A stretch of DNA of 64,000 nt from Streptococcus oralis (GTDB taxonomy: Bacteria; Bacillota; Bacilli; Lactobacillales; Streptococcaceae): contig NZ_CP046523.1 of assembly GCF_021497885.1 (NCBI RefSeq), forward strand, positions 1,874,841-1,938,840, in the 5' to 3' direction. Every line of letters starts with the position of its first letter. Positions within the stretch are counted from its first letter, which is position 1. The position numbers and the translations under genes were made by a program. The notes under the pieces are model-generated. The model ran no database searches, was not told the DNA's origin, and saw only the letters and a list, made by a program, of their open reading frames with translations. Of the stretch, positions 19,496-28,946 are shown piece by piece.

Positions 19496-20254
19496 TTAGG
19501 GACGTTTCCATCTAATCACATATTTTTCACTAATATCGACCAATTTCATACCCAAAAGGCTGATAATCGACACCAGAATAATAATGGCAAACATGGTATC
19601 ATACTGAAACAGTTTCTTAGACTGAATCATGTAAACACCTAGTCCTTCAAAGCCTCCCAACCACTCAGATACCACGGTTGTGATAAAGGCGTAGGAGACA
19701 CTGACCCTCAGACCTGCATAAAAGTAGGGCAGGCTGACCGGTATTTTAAAATGCCAAAGGATTTGCCAAGGATTTGCTCGCATTAGGCTAAACAAGGTCA
19801 GCATATCCTTATCACAATGCCTAAATCCGTCTAAAATGCTGACGATGATAGGGAAGGTTGTCGTCAAGATAATCAAGACAATCTTGGGCAAAATCCCATA
19901 TCCTAGCCACAAGACCAAGATTGGGGCTATGGCAATGGTCGGGATAGTCTGGACAACCACCATCATAGGGTAAATCAAGTCATTGAGCCAAGTCAGACTG
20001 TCCATAAGCACAGCCATGATACAGGCAATCAAGACTCCCAGAACCAACCCCAGTAAAGCCACTCTCAAGGTCGCCCAGCTATGGTGCCAGAGAAATTCTC
20101 TGTCACGAACAAATGCCTGGAGAATTTCAAAAGGGGTTGGCAGGATAAACTTGGGTAAAAGTTTGAATATTCCCGCTAACTGCCAGACCGACAAGACTCC
20201 TATAAAGCCCAAAAGACTAATGTGTCGTCTCATCATACTTTTCAAGTTTCTCAT
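19496..20254 (-). CDS. thiX: ThiX-like ABC transporter permease
   Basis: Inner-membrane permease of 252 residues with about six spans and the BPD_transp_1 coupling loop EAA-like segment (LMRANPWQILWHFKIPVSLPY). It forms the channel for the ThiY/ThiZ system. Its start at 20254 lies 38 bases inside the end of the upstream thiamine-binding pseudogene, and the ribosome binding site (GGAGAG) is distant, so translation may have depended on coupling to that gene. Confidence 0.86.
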   Translation of the reverse strand: MRNLKSMMRRHISLLGFIGVLSVWQLAGIFKLLPKFILPTPFEILQAFVRDREFLWHHSWATLRVALLGLVLGVLIACIMAVLMDSLTWLNDLIYPMMVVVQTIPTIAIAPILVLWLGYGILPKIVLIILTTTFPIIVSILDGFRHCDKDMLTLFSLMRANPWQILWHFKIPVSLPYFYAGLRVSVSYAFITTVVSEWLGGFEGLGVYMIQSKKLFQYDTMFAIIILVSIISLLGMKLVDISEKYVIRWKRP

Positions 20255-20507
20255 CGATGCTTAAAATCTCTCCTACATTTATTTTGACATTGGCAAAGAC
20301 ATTATCTGCCTCCTGCCCGGCCACTTTCAGCGCTTCTTTGAGAATGCGCATGAGCTCATCAAACTCCCCTTCCAAGACCGTTTCAAAGGGTGTCACCACC
20401 ATGGTCACGGACTGAGCTTGCAGATAAGCAATCACTTGATCAATAATAGCAATTCAATCAATCCCCTGTGATAGGGGCAAAACTTGCAAGGCAATGCTTG
20501 CTTTCAT
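20217..20507 (-). pseudogene. MTH1187-family thiamine-binding protein, broken by an in-frame stop
   Basis: A reading frame starts at ATG 20507 after a strong GAGGAGG ribosome site and encodes MKASIALQVLPLSQGID. It then meets TGA at 20454-20456 and continues in the same frame as IAIIDQVIAYLQAQ to a normal end at 20217. Intact homologues, as I recall, read Arg at this point (CGA to TGA is one transition). The 96-codon family matches small thiamine-binding proteins that accompany thiamine transporters. A sequencing error or reinitiation at the ATG at 20435 (72 residues) are alternatives. Confidence 0.82.
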
Positions 20508-20536
20508 AAAAACCTCCTCTTCTAGGCTTCCTTTTG

Positions 20537-20570
20537 ACAAAAAGAAAACCCCTTCCATATACGGAAAAGG
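20537..20570 (-). terminator. Intrinsic terminator of the TPP riboswitch
   Basis: Stem of eight pairs (20549-20556 with 20563-20570) and a six-base loop, followed on the minus strand by TTTTCTTTT. It lies between the riboswitch aptamer and the first gene, implying control by transcription attenuation. Confidence 0.85.
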
Positions 20571-20587
20571 TGCAGAATTCGGCTAAG

Positions 20588-20677
<90 letters not shown>

Positions 20678-20684
20678 TGGACAT

Positions 20685-20713
20685 ATGATAACGCAAAAGC
20701 AAGGATAAGTCAA
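20685..20713 (-). promoter_or_regulatory. Promoter of the TPP-riboswitch operon
   Basis: Minus-strand TTGACT (20708-20713), 17-base spacer, TATCAT (20685-20690). It lies between the polA terminator and the riboswitch. Confidence 0.8.
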
Positions 20714-20735
20714 GGAAACTGCTTACAGAAAATCT

Positions 20736-20769
20736 TGAAAAAGAGTTTGAAGACAAATGCTTCAAACTC
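20736..20769 (-). terminator. polA terminator
   Basis: Perfect ten-base stem GAGTTTGAAG / CTTCAAACTC (20743-20752 with 20760-20769), seven-base loop, then TTTTTC on the minus strand. Confidence 0.9.
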
Positions 20770-20782
20770 TATCATATCTTTC

Positions 20783-23416
20783 TTATTTAGCCTCGTACCA
20801 AGTTGCTCCTTCATTCTCATCAGCGATGAGGGGAACACTGAGCTGGATGGCTTCTTCCATGGTTTGTTTCACCAGTACTTTGACGGCTGCTAGTTCTGAT
20901 TTCGGAACCTCAAGGACGATTTCATCATGTACTTGCAACAGCATCTTGGTCTGATAACCGCCTGCTACTAAAGCCTTGTCTAGCTGGATCATAGCAATCT
21001 TGAGAATATCTGCTGCTGAACCCTGGATAGGAGAGTTGATGGCAGTCCGCTCTGCAAAACCACGAATGTTGAAGTTGCGCGAATTAATATCTGGCAACTC
21101 ACGACGACGCTTGAAGAGGGTCTCTACATAGCCCTTATCACGCGCCTCACGCACCACTTCATCCATGTAGTTTTTAATACCTGGGAAGCGTTCAAAGTAA
21201 GTGTCAATGTAGGCTTTTGCTTCCTTACGGCTGATGCCCAGATTATTAGACAAGCCAAAGTCTGAAATCCCGTAAACCACTCCAAAGTTTACCGCCTTGG
21301 CATTACGACGGTCGTTTGGAGTCACATCCTCAGGGCGTTCAATTCCAAAGACACGCATGGCCGTCGAGGTATGGATATCTGCCCCCTCTTGAAAGGCCTT
21401 AATCAAGTGCTCATCTTTAGAGATATGTGCCAAAACGCGCAACTCAATCTGCGAATAGTCGGAGCTAAGAAGAACACTATCCTCCCACTCAGGCACAAAA
21501 GCCTTACGAATGAGACGGCCTTGCTCCAAACGAACAGGGATATTTTGCAAGTTTGGATCTACACTAGACAAACGCCCAGTCTGAGTCAAATCCTGTACAT
21601 AGCGCGTGTGAATCTTACCATCATCCAAAATCCAGTCCTGCAAGCCAATCACATAGGTAGACTGAATCTTCGCAATCTGACGGTAGTCGAGGATTTTCTT
21701 AACAATCGGAGCAATAGGAGCTAGACGCTCTAGCACATCCACGGCCGTCGAGTAACCTGTCTTGGTTTTCTTAGTGTACTCTAGAGGAAGACCCAGTTTT
21801 TCAAAGAGAAGCACGCCCAACTGCTTAGGCGAGTTGATATTAAACTCTTCACCAGCCAGTTCGTAAATCTCTTGAGTGAGTTGCTCAATGACGACCTCAT
21901 TTTCAGCCTGCATTTCAAGTAGGGTTTCTTTTTTTACCTTGATCCCAGCGATTTCCATCTTGGCAAGGACAAAAGCCAGAGGTTGCTCCATGTCATAGAG
22001 GAGATCTAACTGCCCGTGTTCACTGAGTTTTTCAAGCAAAACAGGCTCGGTCTCAACCAAAACAGCAACCTTGCGAGCCAAATGCTCCAAGAATTTCTCT
22101 CGTTCAGGGATGGCTTTCTTAACTCCCTTACCATAGAAAGTCTCATCATCAACCAAGTATGTTTGGCCGTAGAGACTAGCAATTGTTGAGATTTCATTGT
22201 TCTCGACTGTTGAGAGTAAGTATTTTGCCAAACGGCTGTCAAAAGCAGGGGCCTGCAGGTTCAAGCCCAAGCGATTTAAAAGAACCTTCGCTTTCTTAAA
22301 GTCATACACTTTCAGAGGTGTTTTTTCTAGAAAATCCTTGAAAATCGGCTCCTGCAAGAGCTCAAGTTTGTCTGTGGCGTAAAGTTTATCCCCACAGGAC
22401 CAGGCAAAACCAACCAAATCATCCGTATGGTAATTCTCACCAAAGAGCTCAAAGTGGAAGATAGAGTCGCCACTCAGCATGTCTTGACTGACTTGGTCAA
22501 CGATGGCGAAATCCAAACTTTCGGGCGCATCCGTTGATGACACATTTAAAGCTTGCTTGAGCTGTTTGAAGCCCATCTCATCGTAGAATTTCCCGAGATT
22601 TTCCACATCTGGACCACTATAGACCAAATCATCAAGGCCAATCTCAATTGGTGCCTGAGTTTCAATGGTCGCCAAGGTTTTAGACAGAAAAGCTTGTTCC
22701 TTGTCATTGATGAGATTTTCCTTCATCTTAGAAGCCTTCATCCCATCGATATTTTCATAAATACCCTCAAGCGAACCATGCTCCAGCAAGAGCTTGATAC
22801 CCGTCTTTTCACCGATTTTCGTGACACCAGGGATATTATCAGACTTATCCCCCATGAGGGCCTTAAGATCAATGAACTGAGCTGGCGTGAGGCCCATCTT
22901 TTCCATGAGATAGTCTGGCGTAAAGGCCTCAAACTCAGCCACACCTTTTTTGGAAATCTCGACCACCGTGTGCTCGTCCGTCAACTGGATCAAATCCTTA
23001 TCTCCGCTAACGATTGTCACATCAAAAGAATCCTTCTCAGCCAAGCGACCTAGGGTCCCGATGATATCATCCGCTTCATACTGGGCCAACTCATAATGGC
23101 GAATCCCAAGATGGTCTAACAACTCACGAATGAAGGGAAATTGCTCACGAAACTCATCTGGAGTTTTAGCACGGCCACCCTTGTAGTCTGCATACATCTC
23201 TGTACGGAAAGTCGTCTTACCTGCATCAAAGGCTACCAAAACATGACTGGGCTCAACCCGCTCCAAGACATGATTCAACATGAGTTGAAAGCCATAGATT
23301 GCATTGGTATGAAGGCCATTAGCATTTTTAAAACGATCCAACTGCTGATAGAGCGCAAAAAAAGCTCGAAAAGCAACTGAAGATCCATCAATTAATAATA
23401 ATTTTTTCTTGTCCAT
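20783..23416 (-). CDS. polA: DNA polymerase I
   Basis: Repair and Okazaki-fragment polymerase of 877 residues. It has an N-terminal 5' nuclease (LLLIDGSSVAFRAFF; YEADDIIGTL; SGDKDLIQL; GDKSDNIPG), a central domain without recognisable 3'-5' exonuclease acidic motifs, and a C-terminal family A polymerase with motif A DYSQIELRVLAH, motif B RRNAKAVNFGVVYG and motif C VHDEIVLE. I start it at 23416 (MDKKKLLLIDG); twelve upstream codons have no ribosome site. In the pneumococcal maps I recall, polA lies on the other side of the origin, so its place beside cbpD is a rearrangement. Confidence 0.96.
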   Translation of the reverse strand: MDKKKLLLIDGSSVAFRAFFALYQQLDRFKNANGLHTNAIYGFQLMLNHVLERVEPSHVLVAFDAGKTTFRTEMYADYKGGRAKTPDEFREQFPFIRELLDHLGIRHYELAQYEADDIIGTLGRLAEKDSFDVTIVSGDKDLIQLTDEHTVVEISKKGVAEFEAFTPDYLMEKMGLTPAQFIDLKALMGDKSDNIPGVTKIGEKTGIKLLLEHGSLEGIYENIDGMKASKMKENLINDKEQAFLSKTLATIETQAPIEIGLDDLVYSGPDVENLGKFYDEMGFKQLKQALNVSSTDAPESLDFAIVDQVSQDMLSGDSIFHFELFGENYHTDDLVGFAWSCGDKLYATDKLELLQEPIFKDFLEKTPLKVYDFKKAKVLLNRLGLNLQAPAFDSRLAKYLLSTVENNEISTIASLYGQTYLVDDETFYGKGVKKAIPEREKFLEHLARKVAVLVETEPVLLEKLSEHGQLDLLYDMEQPLAFVLAKMEIAGIKVKKETLLEMQAENEVVIEQLTQEIYELAGEEFNINSPKQLGVLLFEKLGLPLEYTKKTKTGYSTAVDVLERLAPIAPIVKKILDYRQIAKIQSTYVIGLQDWILDDGKIHTRYVQDLTQTGRLSSVDPNLQNIPVRLEQGRLIRKAFVPEWEDSVLLSSDYSQIELRVLAHISKDEHLIKAFQEGADIHTSTAMRVFGIERPEDVTPNDRRNAKAVNFGVVYGISDFGLSNNLGISRKEAKAYIDTYFERFPGIKNYMDEVVREARDKGYVETLFKRRRELPDINSRNFNIRGFAERTAINSPIQGSAADILKIAMIQLDKALVAGGYQTKMLLQVHDEIVLEVPKSELAAVKVLVKQTMEEAIQLSVPLIADENEGATWYEAK

Positions 23417-23428
23417 ACACCCATTATA
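23417..23428 (-). promoter_or_regulatory. polA -10 element with 6-base leader gap
   Basis: Minus-strand TATAAT (23423-23428) followed by GGGTGT and then the polA ATG. The expected transcription start falls on the ATG, so the mRNA is probably leaderless. The -35 is weak. Confidence 0.55.
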
Positions 23429-23500
23429 AAGGAAAGCAGGGAAAAATACCATCGGAAAGAATAGGCAAATGGTAATGAAGTCCTCTTTTTTATATTCTTT

Positions 23501-24610
23501 CTAGATTCTAGCTCCGTTACTATCTACTTGATAGCCATCCACAGTGGTATTCACTGCTAAAGCCCCTGAAGCATTAACGTAGTAATACTTTCCTCCTACT
23601 TGGAACCACTGGCTAGACTTCATAGCCCCTGAACTCTCCAAATAATACCATGTTCCATTTTCCTTGAGCCATCCTGTCTGCATCTCTCCTGATGTCTTTA
23701 GATAGTACCAATGCGAGCCATCCTTCACCCAACCTGTTGACATGGTTCCATTGTCTTTAAAGTGATACCAACTGCCATTTATTTTCTTCCAACCAGTTGC
23801 GAGTTTCCCGTTCTCACGGTAATTCCAAATACCGTTTTGCTTCTTCCAACCATTCTCTACCAATTCTGTTTCCATATACTGGACGTATCTCCTCATTCCA
23901 CTATAGGACATGTAACTAAGCCACTTATAACCGTCCTTTTCTACGATTTGATCGTAGCTAACATTTTCACCAGGATAGTAGTAGTCAATAACTTGTGCTG
24001 TACTTGACGGCTGGTTTCTAATAGCGGACTTTTGAGTAAACGTGTGAGTCCCACTAGATGCCAGCCCTGACCTGATAGGATTTCCAGTTCTACCACCATT
24101 CCCTACCAAGTCCTTAAAATGGATAAAGCCTGTCATAGAGCTAGCTTTTACGCTACGACGATTGTATTTCTCCCTAACTCCATAGTTATATTCTTCGATC
24201 TCAATCGTATCCCCTGATACATTTGATACCCAGGCCACATGTCCGTAGTAACCTTCTGTCGACCAAGCAATTGAACCAATTTCTGGCTTGCTGTCAACAC
24301 GGTAGCCTTCTCGCCTTGCGCGGTGCCCCCATTCATTTGCATTTCCATAAGCAGGCGGAATTTCAAAGCCATTTACACTACTCAAACGAAAGGCCGCAAA
24401 AGACGTACACTGGCGAGAATACATCCGCCACTGATCGATTTCCACACTACCATTTTTATAGTGAAGCGGGTAATCATCACCACGCGCTACACTGTCAGCC
24501 TGAACTGATTCTCCACCAAACAAAAAGGTACTTGTAACGAACAATGTAGCCAACCCTACACCCAACTGCGTATATCTACTCTTCTTAACTCCTGATTTTA
24601 AAAACGTCAT
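23501..24610 (-). CDS. cbpD: CbpD, competence-induced choline-binding murein hydrolase
   Basis: Secreted lysin that competent cells use against non-competent neighbours (fratricide), releasing DNA. The 369 residues have a signal peptide (about 1-39), a CHAP amidase/endopeptidase domain with nucleophile in SRQCTSFAAF and histidine in YYGHVAWV, one SH3b domain (about 188-252), and four to five C-terminal choline-binding repeats (GWxxxNGxWYYL type) that bind teichoic-acid choline. Pneumococcal CbpD is longer with two SH3b domains, as I recall, so this allele is shorter. A SigX cin-box lies upstream. Confidence 0.93.
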   Translation of the reverse strand: MTFLKSGVKKSRYTQLGVGLATLFVTSTFLFGGESVQADSVARGDDYPLHYKNGSVEIDQWRMYSRQCTSFAAFRLSSVNGFEIPPAYGNANEWGHRARREGYRVDSKPEIGSIAWSTEGYYGHVAWVSNVSGDTIEIEEYNYGVREKYNRRSVKASSMTGFIHFKDLVGNGGRTGNPIRSGLASSGTHTFTQKSAIRNQPSSTAQVIDYYYPGENVSYDQIVEKDGYKWLSYMSYSGMRRYVQYMETELVENGWKKQNGIWNYRENGKLATGWKKINGSWYHFKDNGTMSTGWVKDGSHWYYLKTSGEMQTGWLKENGTWYYLESSGAMKSSQWFQVGGKYYYVNASGALAVNTTVDGYQVDSNGARI

Positions 24611-24636
24611 TCATTCTCCTTAATAATATAAATTTC

Positions 24637-24650
24637 CGAGGTTCCCCTCG
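24637..24650 (-). other. Small hairpin in the cbpD leader
   Basis: Perfect five-pair stem CGAGG-GGAA-CCTCG with a GNRA-like tetraloop, flanked by AAA and TTT-rich bases, between the cin-box and the ribosome site. A possible mRNA stabiliser. Confidence 0.5.
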
Positions 24651-24657
24651 TTTATAC

Positions 24658-24665
24658 TATTCGGA
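24658..24665 (-). promoter_or_regulatory. Cin-box (SigX/ComX promoter) of cbpD
   Basis: Minus-strand TCCGAATA, seven of eight bases of the cin-box TACGAATA that the competence sigma factor recognises as its -10 region. It is followed by a 47-base leader. Confidence 0.75.
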
Positions 24666-24695
24666 AAAAAAGAAAAAAGTGAGCAAAGCTCACTT
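24665..24695 (-). terminator. Terminator of gdpP-rplI-dnaB-veg
   Basis: Eight-pair stem AAGTGAGC / GCTCACTT (24677-24695), then TTTTTTCTTTTTTT on the minus strand, ending against the cbpD cin-box. Confidence 0.88.
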
Positions 24696-24708
24696 CATTT
24701 TAGGATTC

Positions 24709-24975
24709 TTAGTCTAGATAGCGAATCAAATTCTTTTCTGTCAAGATATCTGAGTAGGTGAAAGATTCAACGTAAACATTAGCTTGTTTATCTCCCTCAA
24801 CATCCCCAAATTCAACGATAAATAGAGACGGATAAACTTCAATTAGCTTACCCAGTCTATTTTTTTGGCGCTTACGGCCATTCTCCAAAGTCATTTCAAC
24901 GACTTGTCCCTCATGCGCCTTGATCTCTTCTTTGATTTTTTTCATCTTGGCTACATCTGTAAATGCATCTGACAT
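24709..24975 (-). CDS. veg: Veg family protein
   Basis: Small cytoplasmic protein of 88 residues with the Veg-family core KKIKEEIKAHEGQVVEMTLENG and an SH3-like fold prediction. In Bacillus, Veg influences biofilm gene expression; its streptococcal job is unknown. It is the last gene of the operon, one base after dnaB, with a GGGAGG ribosome site. Confidence 0.88.
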   Translation of the reverse strand: MSDAFTDVAKMKKIKEEIKAHEGQVVEMTLENGRKRQKNRLGKLIEVYPSLFIVEFGDVEGDKQANVYVESFTYSDILTEKNLIRYLD

Positions 24976-24976
24976 C

Positions 24977-26329
24977 TTATGCCTCCCTCTTTGAGATACT
25001 TGAAAATTTATTGTATTCTTTTTGGAAAATCAATTCCACCGTTCCACGAGCTCCACTACGGTTTTTCTCGATGATAACCTCTACCTTGTTATTTGGAATT
25101 CCTTCCTCTTCTTCACCCGCACGATCGTAGTAGTCGTCACGGTATAGAAAGGCTACGATATCTGCATCCTGCTCGATAGAACCCGATTCACGAATATCAG
25201 ACAAGACTGGTCTCTTATCCTGACGCTGTTCCACTCCACGAGATAACTGACTAAGAGCAATGACTGGAACTTTCAATTCCTTGGCTAGAATTTTTAGCTG
25301 ACGAGAAATTTCAGAAACTTCTTGTTGGCGGTTTTCACGACCAGTCCCTGTGATAAGCTGTAGGTAGTCGATCAAAATCAAGCCTAGATTGCCTGTTTCT
25401 TGAGCCAGTTTGCGTGAGCGCGAACGAATCTCCGTGATTCGAATCCCTGGTGTATCATCGATATAGATACTCGCGTTGGCCAGATTCCCTTGGGCAATGG
25501 TATACTTTTGCCATTCCTCATCAGTCAATTGACCCGTACGGATAGAATGGGACTCCACCAAGCCTTCGGCCGCCAACATACGATCTACTAGACTTTCCGC
25601 ACCCATTTCCAGTGAAAAGATAGCTACAGTCTTGTCCAACTTAGTCCCGATGTTCTGAGCAATGTTCAAGGCAAAGGCTGTTTTACCGACCGCAGGACGA
25701 GCTGCGATAATAATCAGTTCCTCCTCATGGAGACCTGTCGTCATATGATCCAAATCACGGTAGCCCGTTGCAATACCAGTGATATCCGTTGTTTGTTGTG
25801 ACCGAACTTCTAGGTTCCCAAAGTTGATATTTAGAATATCACGGATGTTCTTGAAACCACTACGATTGGCATTTTCGCTAACATCAATGAGTCCCTTTTC
25901 AGCTTGAGCAATGATTTCATCTACAGGCTTAGAAGCCTCATAGGCTTGGTTGACAGAGTCTGTCAACTTGGAAATCAAGCGACGTAGCATAGCCTTTTCT
26001 GCAACGATTTTAGCATAATACTCCGCGTTGGCTGAAGTTGGTACAGAGTTGACAATTTCAACAAGATAGGACAAGCCACCAATATTTTGGAGATCCCCTT
26101 GGCTATCCAAAATCGTTCGAACTGTCGTCGCATCAATCGCCTCTCCACGATCCGACAAGTCTACCATCGCTTGGAAAATCAACCGATGAGCATACTTAAA
26201 GAAGTCTCTAGAATCAATGTATTCTCGGACAAAAACGAGCTTGCTCTCATCTATAAAAATAGCCCCCAAAACAGATTGTTCGGCCAAAATATCCTGAGGT
26301 TGAACTCGCAGTTCCTCTACTTCTGCCAT
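24977..26329 (-). CDS. dnaB: Replicative DNA helicase DnaB
   Basis: Hexameric fork helicase of 450 residues (called DnaC in Bacillus nomenclature). It has an N-terminal primase-interacting helical domain (about 10-110), linker helix, and a RecA-like C-terminal motor with P-loop ARPAVGKTAFALN near 209-221, Walker B LGLILIDYLQLI and the RIRESGSIEQDAD-like arginine-finger region. The gene lies 43 bases after rplI. Confidence 0.97.
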   Translation of the reverse strand: MAEVEELRVQPQDILAEQSVLGAIFIDESKLVFVREYIDSRDFFKYAHRLIFQAMVDLSDRGEAIDATTVRTILDSQGDLQNIGGLSYLVEIVNSVPTSANAEYYAKIVAEKAMLRRLISKLTDSVNQAYEASKPVDEIIAQAEKGLIDVSENANRSGFKNIRDILNINFGNLEVRSQQTTDITGIATGYRDLDHMTTGLHEEELIIIAARPAVGKTAFALNIAQNIGTKLDKTVAIFSLEMGAESLVDRMLAAEGLVESHSIRTGQLTDEEWQKYTIAQGNLANASIYIDDTPGIRITEIRSRSRKLAQETGNLGLILIDYLQLITGTGRENRQQEVSEISRQLKILAKELKVPVIALSQLSRGVEQRQDKRPVLSDIRESGSIEQDADIVAFLYRDDYYDRAGEEEEGIPNNKVEVIIEKNRSGARGTVELIFQKEYNKFSSISKREA

Positions 26330-26372
26330 CCGACTTTCCTTCCTTTTACAATCTTGTCAAGAAGTTGTAAAC

Positions 26373-26825
26373 TTACCCTTCTTTTACACGAAGATTGATG
26401 ACACTTGTAACATCTTGATAGATCTTCACTGGTACATCAATCAAACCTACTGCTCGAATTGGTGCCTTTACTTGAATATGACGCTTGTCAATATTGATAC
26501 CAAACTGCTTTTGCAATTCTTCTGCAATTTTCTTGTTGGTGATGGATCCAAAGGTACGGCCATCTGGTCCAACTTTTTCAACAAACTCTACAACCGTTTC
26601 TTCTGCTTCAAGCTTAGCCTTGATGGCTCTTGCCTCTGCTAACATCTCTGCATGAGCCTTTTCCTCTGATTTTTGTTTTCCACGCAATTCACCGATTGCC
26701 TGTGCAGTCGCTTCCTTAGCCAAATTCTTTTTAATCAGGAAGTTTTGAGCATAGCCAGTTGGCACTTCCTTGATTTCGCCTTTTTTCCCTTTTCCTTTAA
26801 CATCTGCTAAAAAGATTACTTTCAT
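26373..26825 (-). CDS. rplI: 50S ribosomal protein L9
   Basis: 150 residues with the L9 N-terminal signature [21 protein letters not shown] and the long connecting helix rich in Ala, Glu and Lys. It overlaps the gdpP stop by 4 bases (ATGA), so the two are translationally coupled. Confidence 0.98.
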   Translation of the reverse strand: MKVIFLADVKGKGKKGEIKEVPTGYAQNFLIKKNLAKEATAQAIGELRGKQKSEEKAHAEMLAEARAIKAKLEAEETVVEFVEKVGPDGRTFGSITNKKIAEELQKQFGINIDKRHIQVKAPIRAVGLIDVPVKIYQDVTSVINLRVKEG

Positions 26826-28795
26826 TCTTCTTTCTCCTTTTCCTTTAGTTCATCTAAGACAAGTTGAGTCAATTTGTCTCCAGCTTCTGACAGACCCATA
26901 TTCTCGATTTGTGCAGCAGCTAGATTAAAGTGACCACCGCCACCCAACTCTTCCATAATGCGTTGGACATTGATTTTACTGCGGCTTCGAGCTGAGATAG
27001 AGATAAATCCTTGTGTATTTTTTGCTAGAACGAAACTAGCCTCAATACCAGACATAGCCAACATAGCATCGGCAGCCTTACTGATGACAACCGTATCATA
27101 AGTAGTTGAGTCCTTCGCTTGGGCAATCAAGACATCGGCACCCAGCTTACGACCTTGTAAAATGAGTTCATTTACCTCACGGTACTCTTCAAAATCTGTC
27201 GCAGCAATCTCCTGAATTGCGATACTGTCACTTCCCCGTGTTCTCAGATAGCTAGCCACATCAAAGGTTCGACTCGTCACGCGAGATGTAAAATTCTTGG
27301 TATCCAGCATCATACCAGCCATCAAAACACTGGCCTGCATACGACTTAAACGATTTTTCTTAGAATTTTGGAACTGAATCAATTCTGTGACCAACTCACT
27401 GGCACTACTTGCCCCACTTTCAATATAGGTGATGACTGCATTCTCTGGAAAATCCTGATCACGTCTATGATGGTCAATGACAATGGTTTGAGTGAACAGT
27501 TCGTAAAAATCTTTCGATAAAGTCAAAGCCGTCTTGGAATGATCCACTAAAATCAACAAAGAGCGCTTGGTGACCAATCTCATCGCATCAGTCAGAGGCA
27601 AGAGCTTAGTGACACCCTCTTTTTCCAAGAAGTTGACCGCGCGCTCAATGTCTGGTGACATTTGTTCTGCATCATAAACAGCATAGCTATTTTCAGTGAT
27701 ATTGTTAGCAAACAACTGCATGCCAACCGCAGACCCCAAGGCATCCATATCCAGATTCTTGTGCCCGACTACAAAGACTTGGTCTACACTTCTAATTTTA
27801 TCTGAAATAGCTGTCATCATTGCTCTGGTACGTGTTCTTGTTCTCTTAACAGAGGCTGCGGAACCACCACCAAAGTAGACTGGATTCTTGGTTTCATCAT
27901 TTTCCTTGACAACCACCTGGTCCCCACCACGAACCTCAGCTAAGTTCAAGTTTCTTAAAGCAACTTTCCCTATCTCATCATGATTTCCATCACCATAAGA
28001 AAAGCCCATGCTCAAGGTCAATGGCAGCTGTCTCTGTTTTGCCTCCTCACGAAAGGCATCAATCACAGAGAATTTATCATTCATCAATCCCTCAAGAACT
28101 GTGTAATCAGTAAATAAATAAAAGCGGTCCATACCCACACGCCGAGAAAACATAGCATACTTACTAGCAAATTCTGAAACAAAATTTGCCACAAAGCTAT
28201 TGATATGACTAATATCGGAGTCGGAGGTTGCATCTTCTAGATCATCGTAGTTGTCTACCGAGATAACCCCAATCACTGGTCGACTGGTTACCAATTCGAC
28301 AGTTGCTTCGTACTCCCCAGAAACATCAAAGAAATACAAAACACCCGAAACCTTGTCCATATGAACGGCATAGCGTGTTTCCCCCAAGTTAGCATAAGAA
28401 CCAGGGTTCCCCACAGAAGCCTTGATGATAGTTTGAATCAAGTCAACATCAATTTCGCCTTCTTCAGTCGTCAAAATCAACTCAGCATAAGGATTAAACC
28501 ATTCGACTTCGCCACTAGATAAGTCTAATTTCAGAACACCAACTGGCATTTGATCGAGCAACGTGTTCAAGCTATCTTCCGCTTGATGGTTTACGTATTG
28601 GATTTGTTCAATTTCGCTCTTTTCATACTGTTTTTTTTGCCAGATGAATAAAAGCAGATAAAGAAGTACAAATAAAAACAAGGCACTGATTGTTACAACA
28701 TTATTTTGTGAAAAAATAATCAGCATTGTTAAGGTTCCGAAAGTTGCAATCCCTAGTAGAACCGCAGAAATCGGAGTTAAATTATTTTTTTTCAT
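26822..28795 (-). CDS. gdpP: GdpP, cyclic-di-AMP phosphodiesterase
   Basis: Membrane enzyme that hydrolyses c-di-AMP to pApA (Pde1 in pneumococcus), influencing cell wall stress, potassium and competence. The 657 residues show two N-terminal membrane spans, a PAS-like domain (about 75-160), a degenerate GGDEF domain (about 170-300), and DHH/DHHA1 catalytic domains with [30 protein letters not shown] and [11 protein letters not shown]. The start at 28795 follows GAGG at 6-base spacing; six extra codons upstream are excluded. Confidence 0.95.
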   Translation of the reverse strand: MKKNNLTPISAVLLGIATFGTLTMLIIFSQNNVVTISALFLFVLLYLLLFIWQKKQYEKSEIEQIQYVNHQAEDSLNTLLDQMPVGVLKLDLSSGEVEWFNPYAELILTTEEGEIDVDLIQTIIKASVGNPGSYANLGETRYAVHMDKVSGVLYFFDVSGEYEATVELVTSRPVIGVISVDNYDDLEDATSDSDISHINSFVANFVSEFASKYAMFSRRVGMDRFYLFTDYTVLEGLMNDKFSVIDAFREEAKQRQLPLTLSMGFSYGDGNHDEIGKVALRNLNLAEVRGGDQVVVKENDETKNPVYFGGGSAASVKRTRTRTRAMMTAISDKIRSVDQVFVVGHKNLDMDALGSAVGMQLFANNITENSYAVYDAEQMSPDIERAVNFLEKEGVTKLLPLTDAMRLVTKRSLLILVDHSKTALTLSKDFYELFTQTIVIDHHRRDQDFPENAVITYIESGASSASELVTELIQFQNSKKNRLSRMQASVLMAGMMLDTKNFTSRVTSRTFDVASYLRTRGSDSIAIQEIAATDFEEYREVNELILQGRKLGADVLIAQAKDSTTYDTVVISKAADAMLAMSGIEASFVLAKNTQGFISISARSRSKINVQRIMEELGGGGHFNLAAAQIENMGLSEAGDKLTQLVLDELKEKEKEE

Positions 28796-28814
28796 TCTAA
28801 ACCTCTTGCGCATT

Positions 28815-28820
28815 ATTATA
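28815..28820 (-). promoter_or_regulatory. gdpP operon -10 element
   Basis: Minus-strand TATAAT, 19 bases upstream of the gdpP start, with a clear ribosome site in between. The -35 is not clear. Confidence 0.6.
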
Positions 28821-28898
28821 TCACAAAAGCCCTTAAAAAGCGACCTTTAAAAAGTGGTAAGCCTCCTTTTCCTTATTGATTTTTTATGGTTTTAATGC

Positions 28899-28926
28899 AA
28901 AAAGGAGAATAAGCTCATTATCCTCC
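28899..28926 (-). terminator. Terminator of the thiolase gene
   Basis: Nine-pair stem (28904-28912 with 28918-28926, one G-T pair) around a five-base loop, then TTTTTGC on the minus strand. Confidence 0.8.
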
Positions 28927-28946
28927 TGCACTAAGATTACTACCAT

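Noticed and set aside
22553..23053. 166-codon plus-strand frame opposite polA
   Set aside because: Antisense shadow of the 5' nuclease domain with no ribosome site or recognisable domain.
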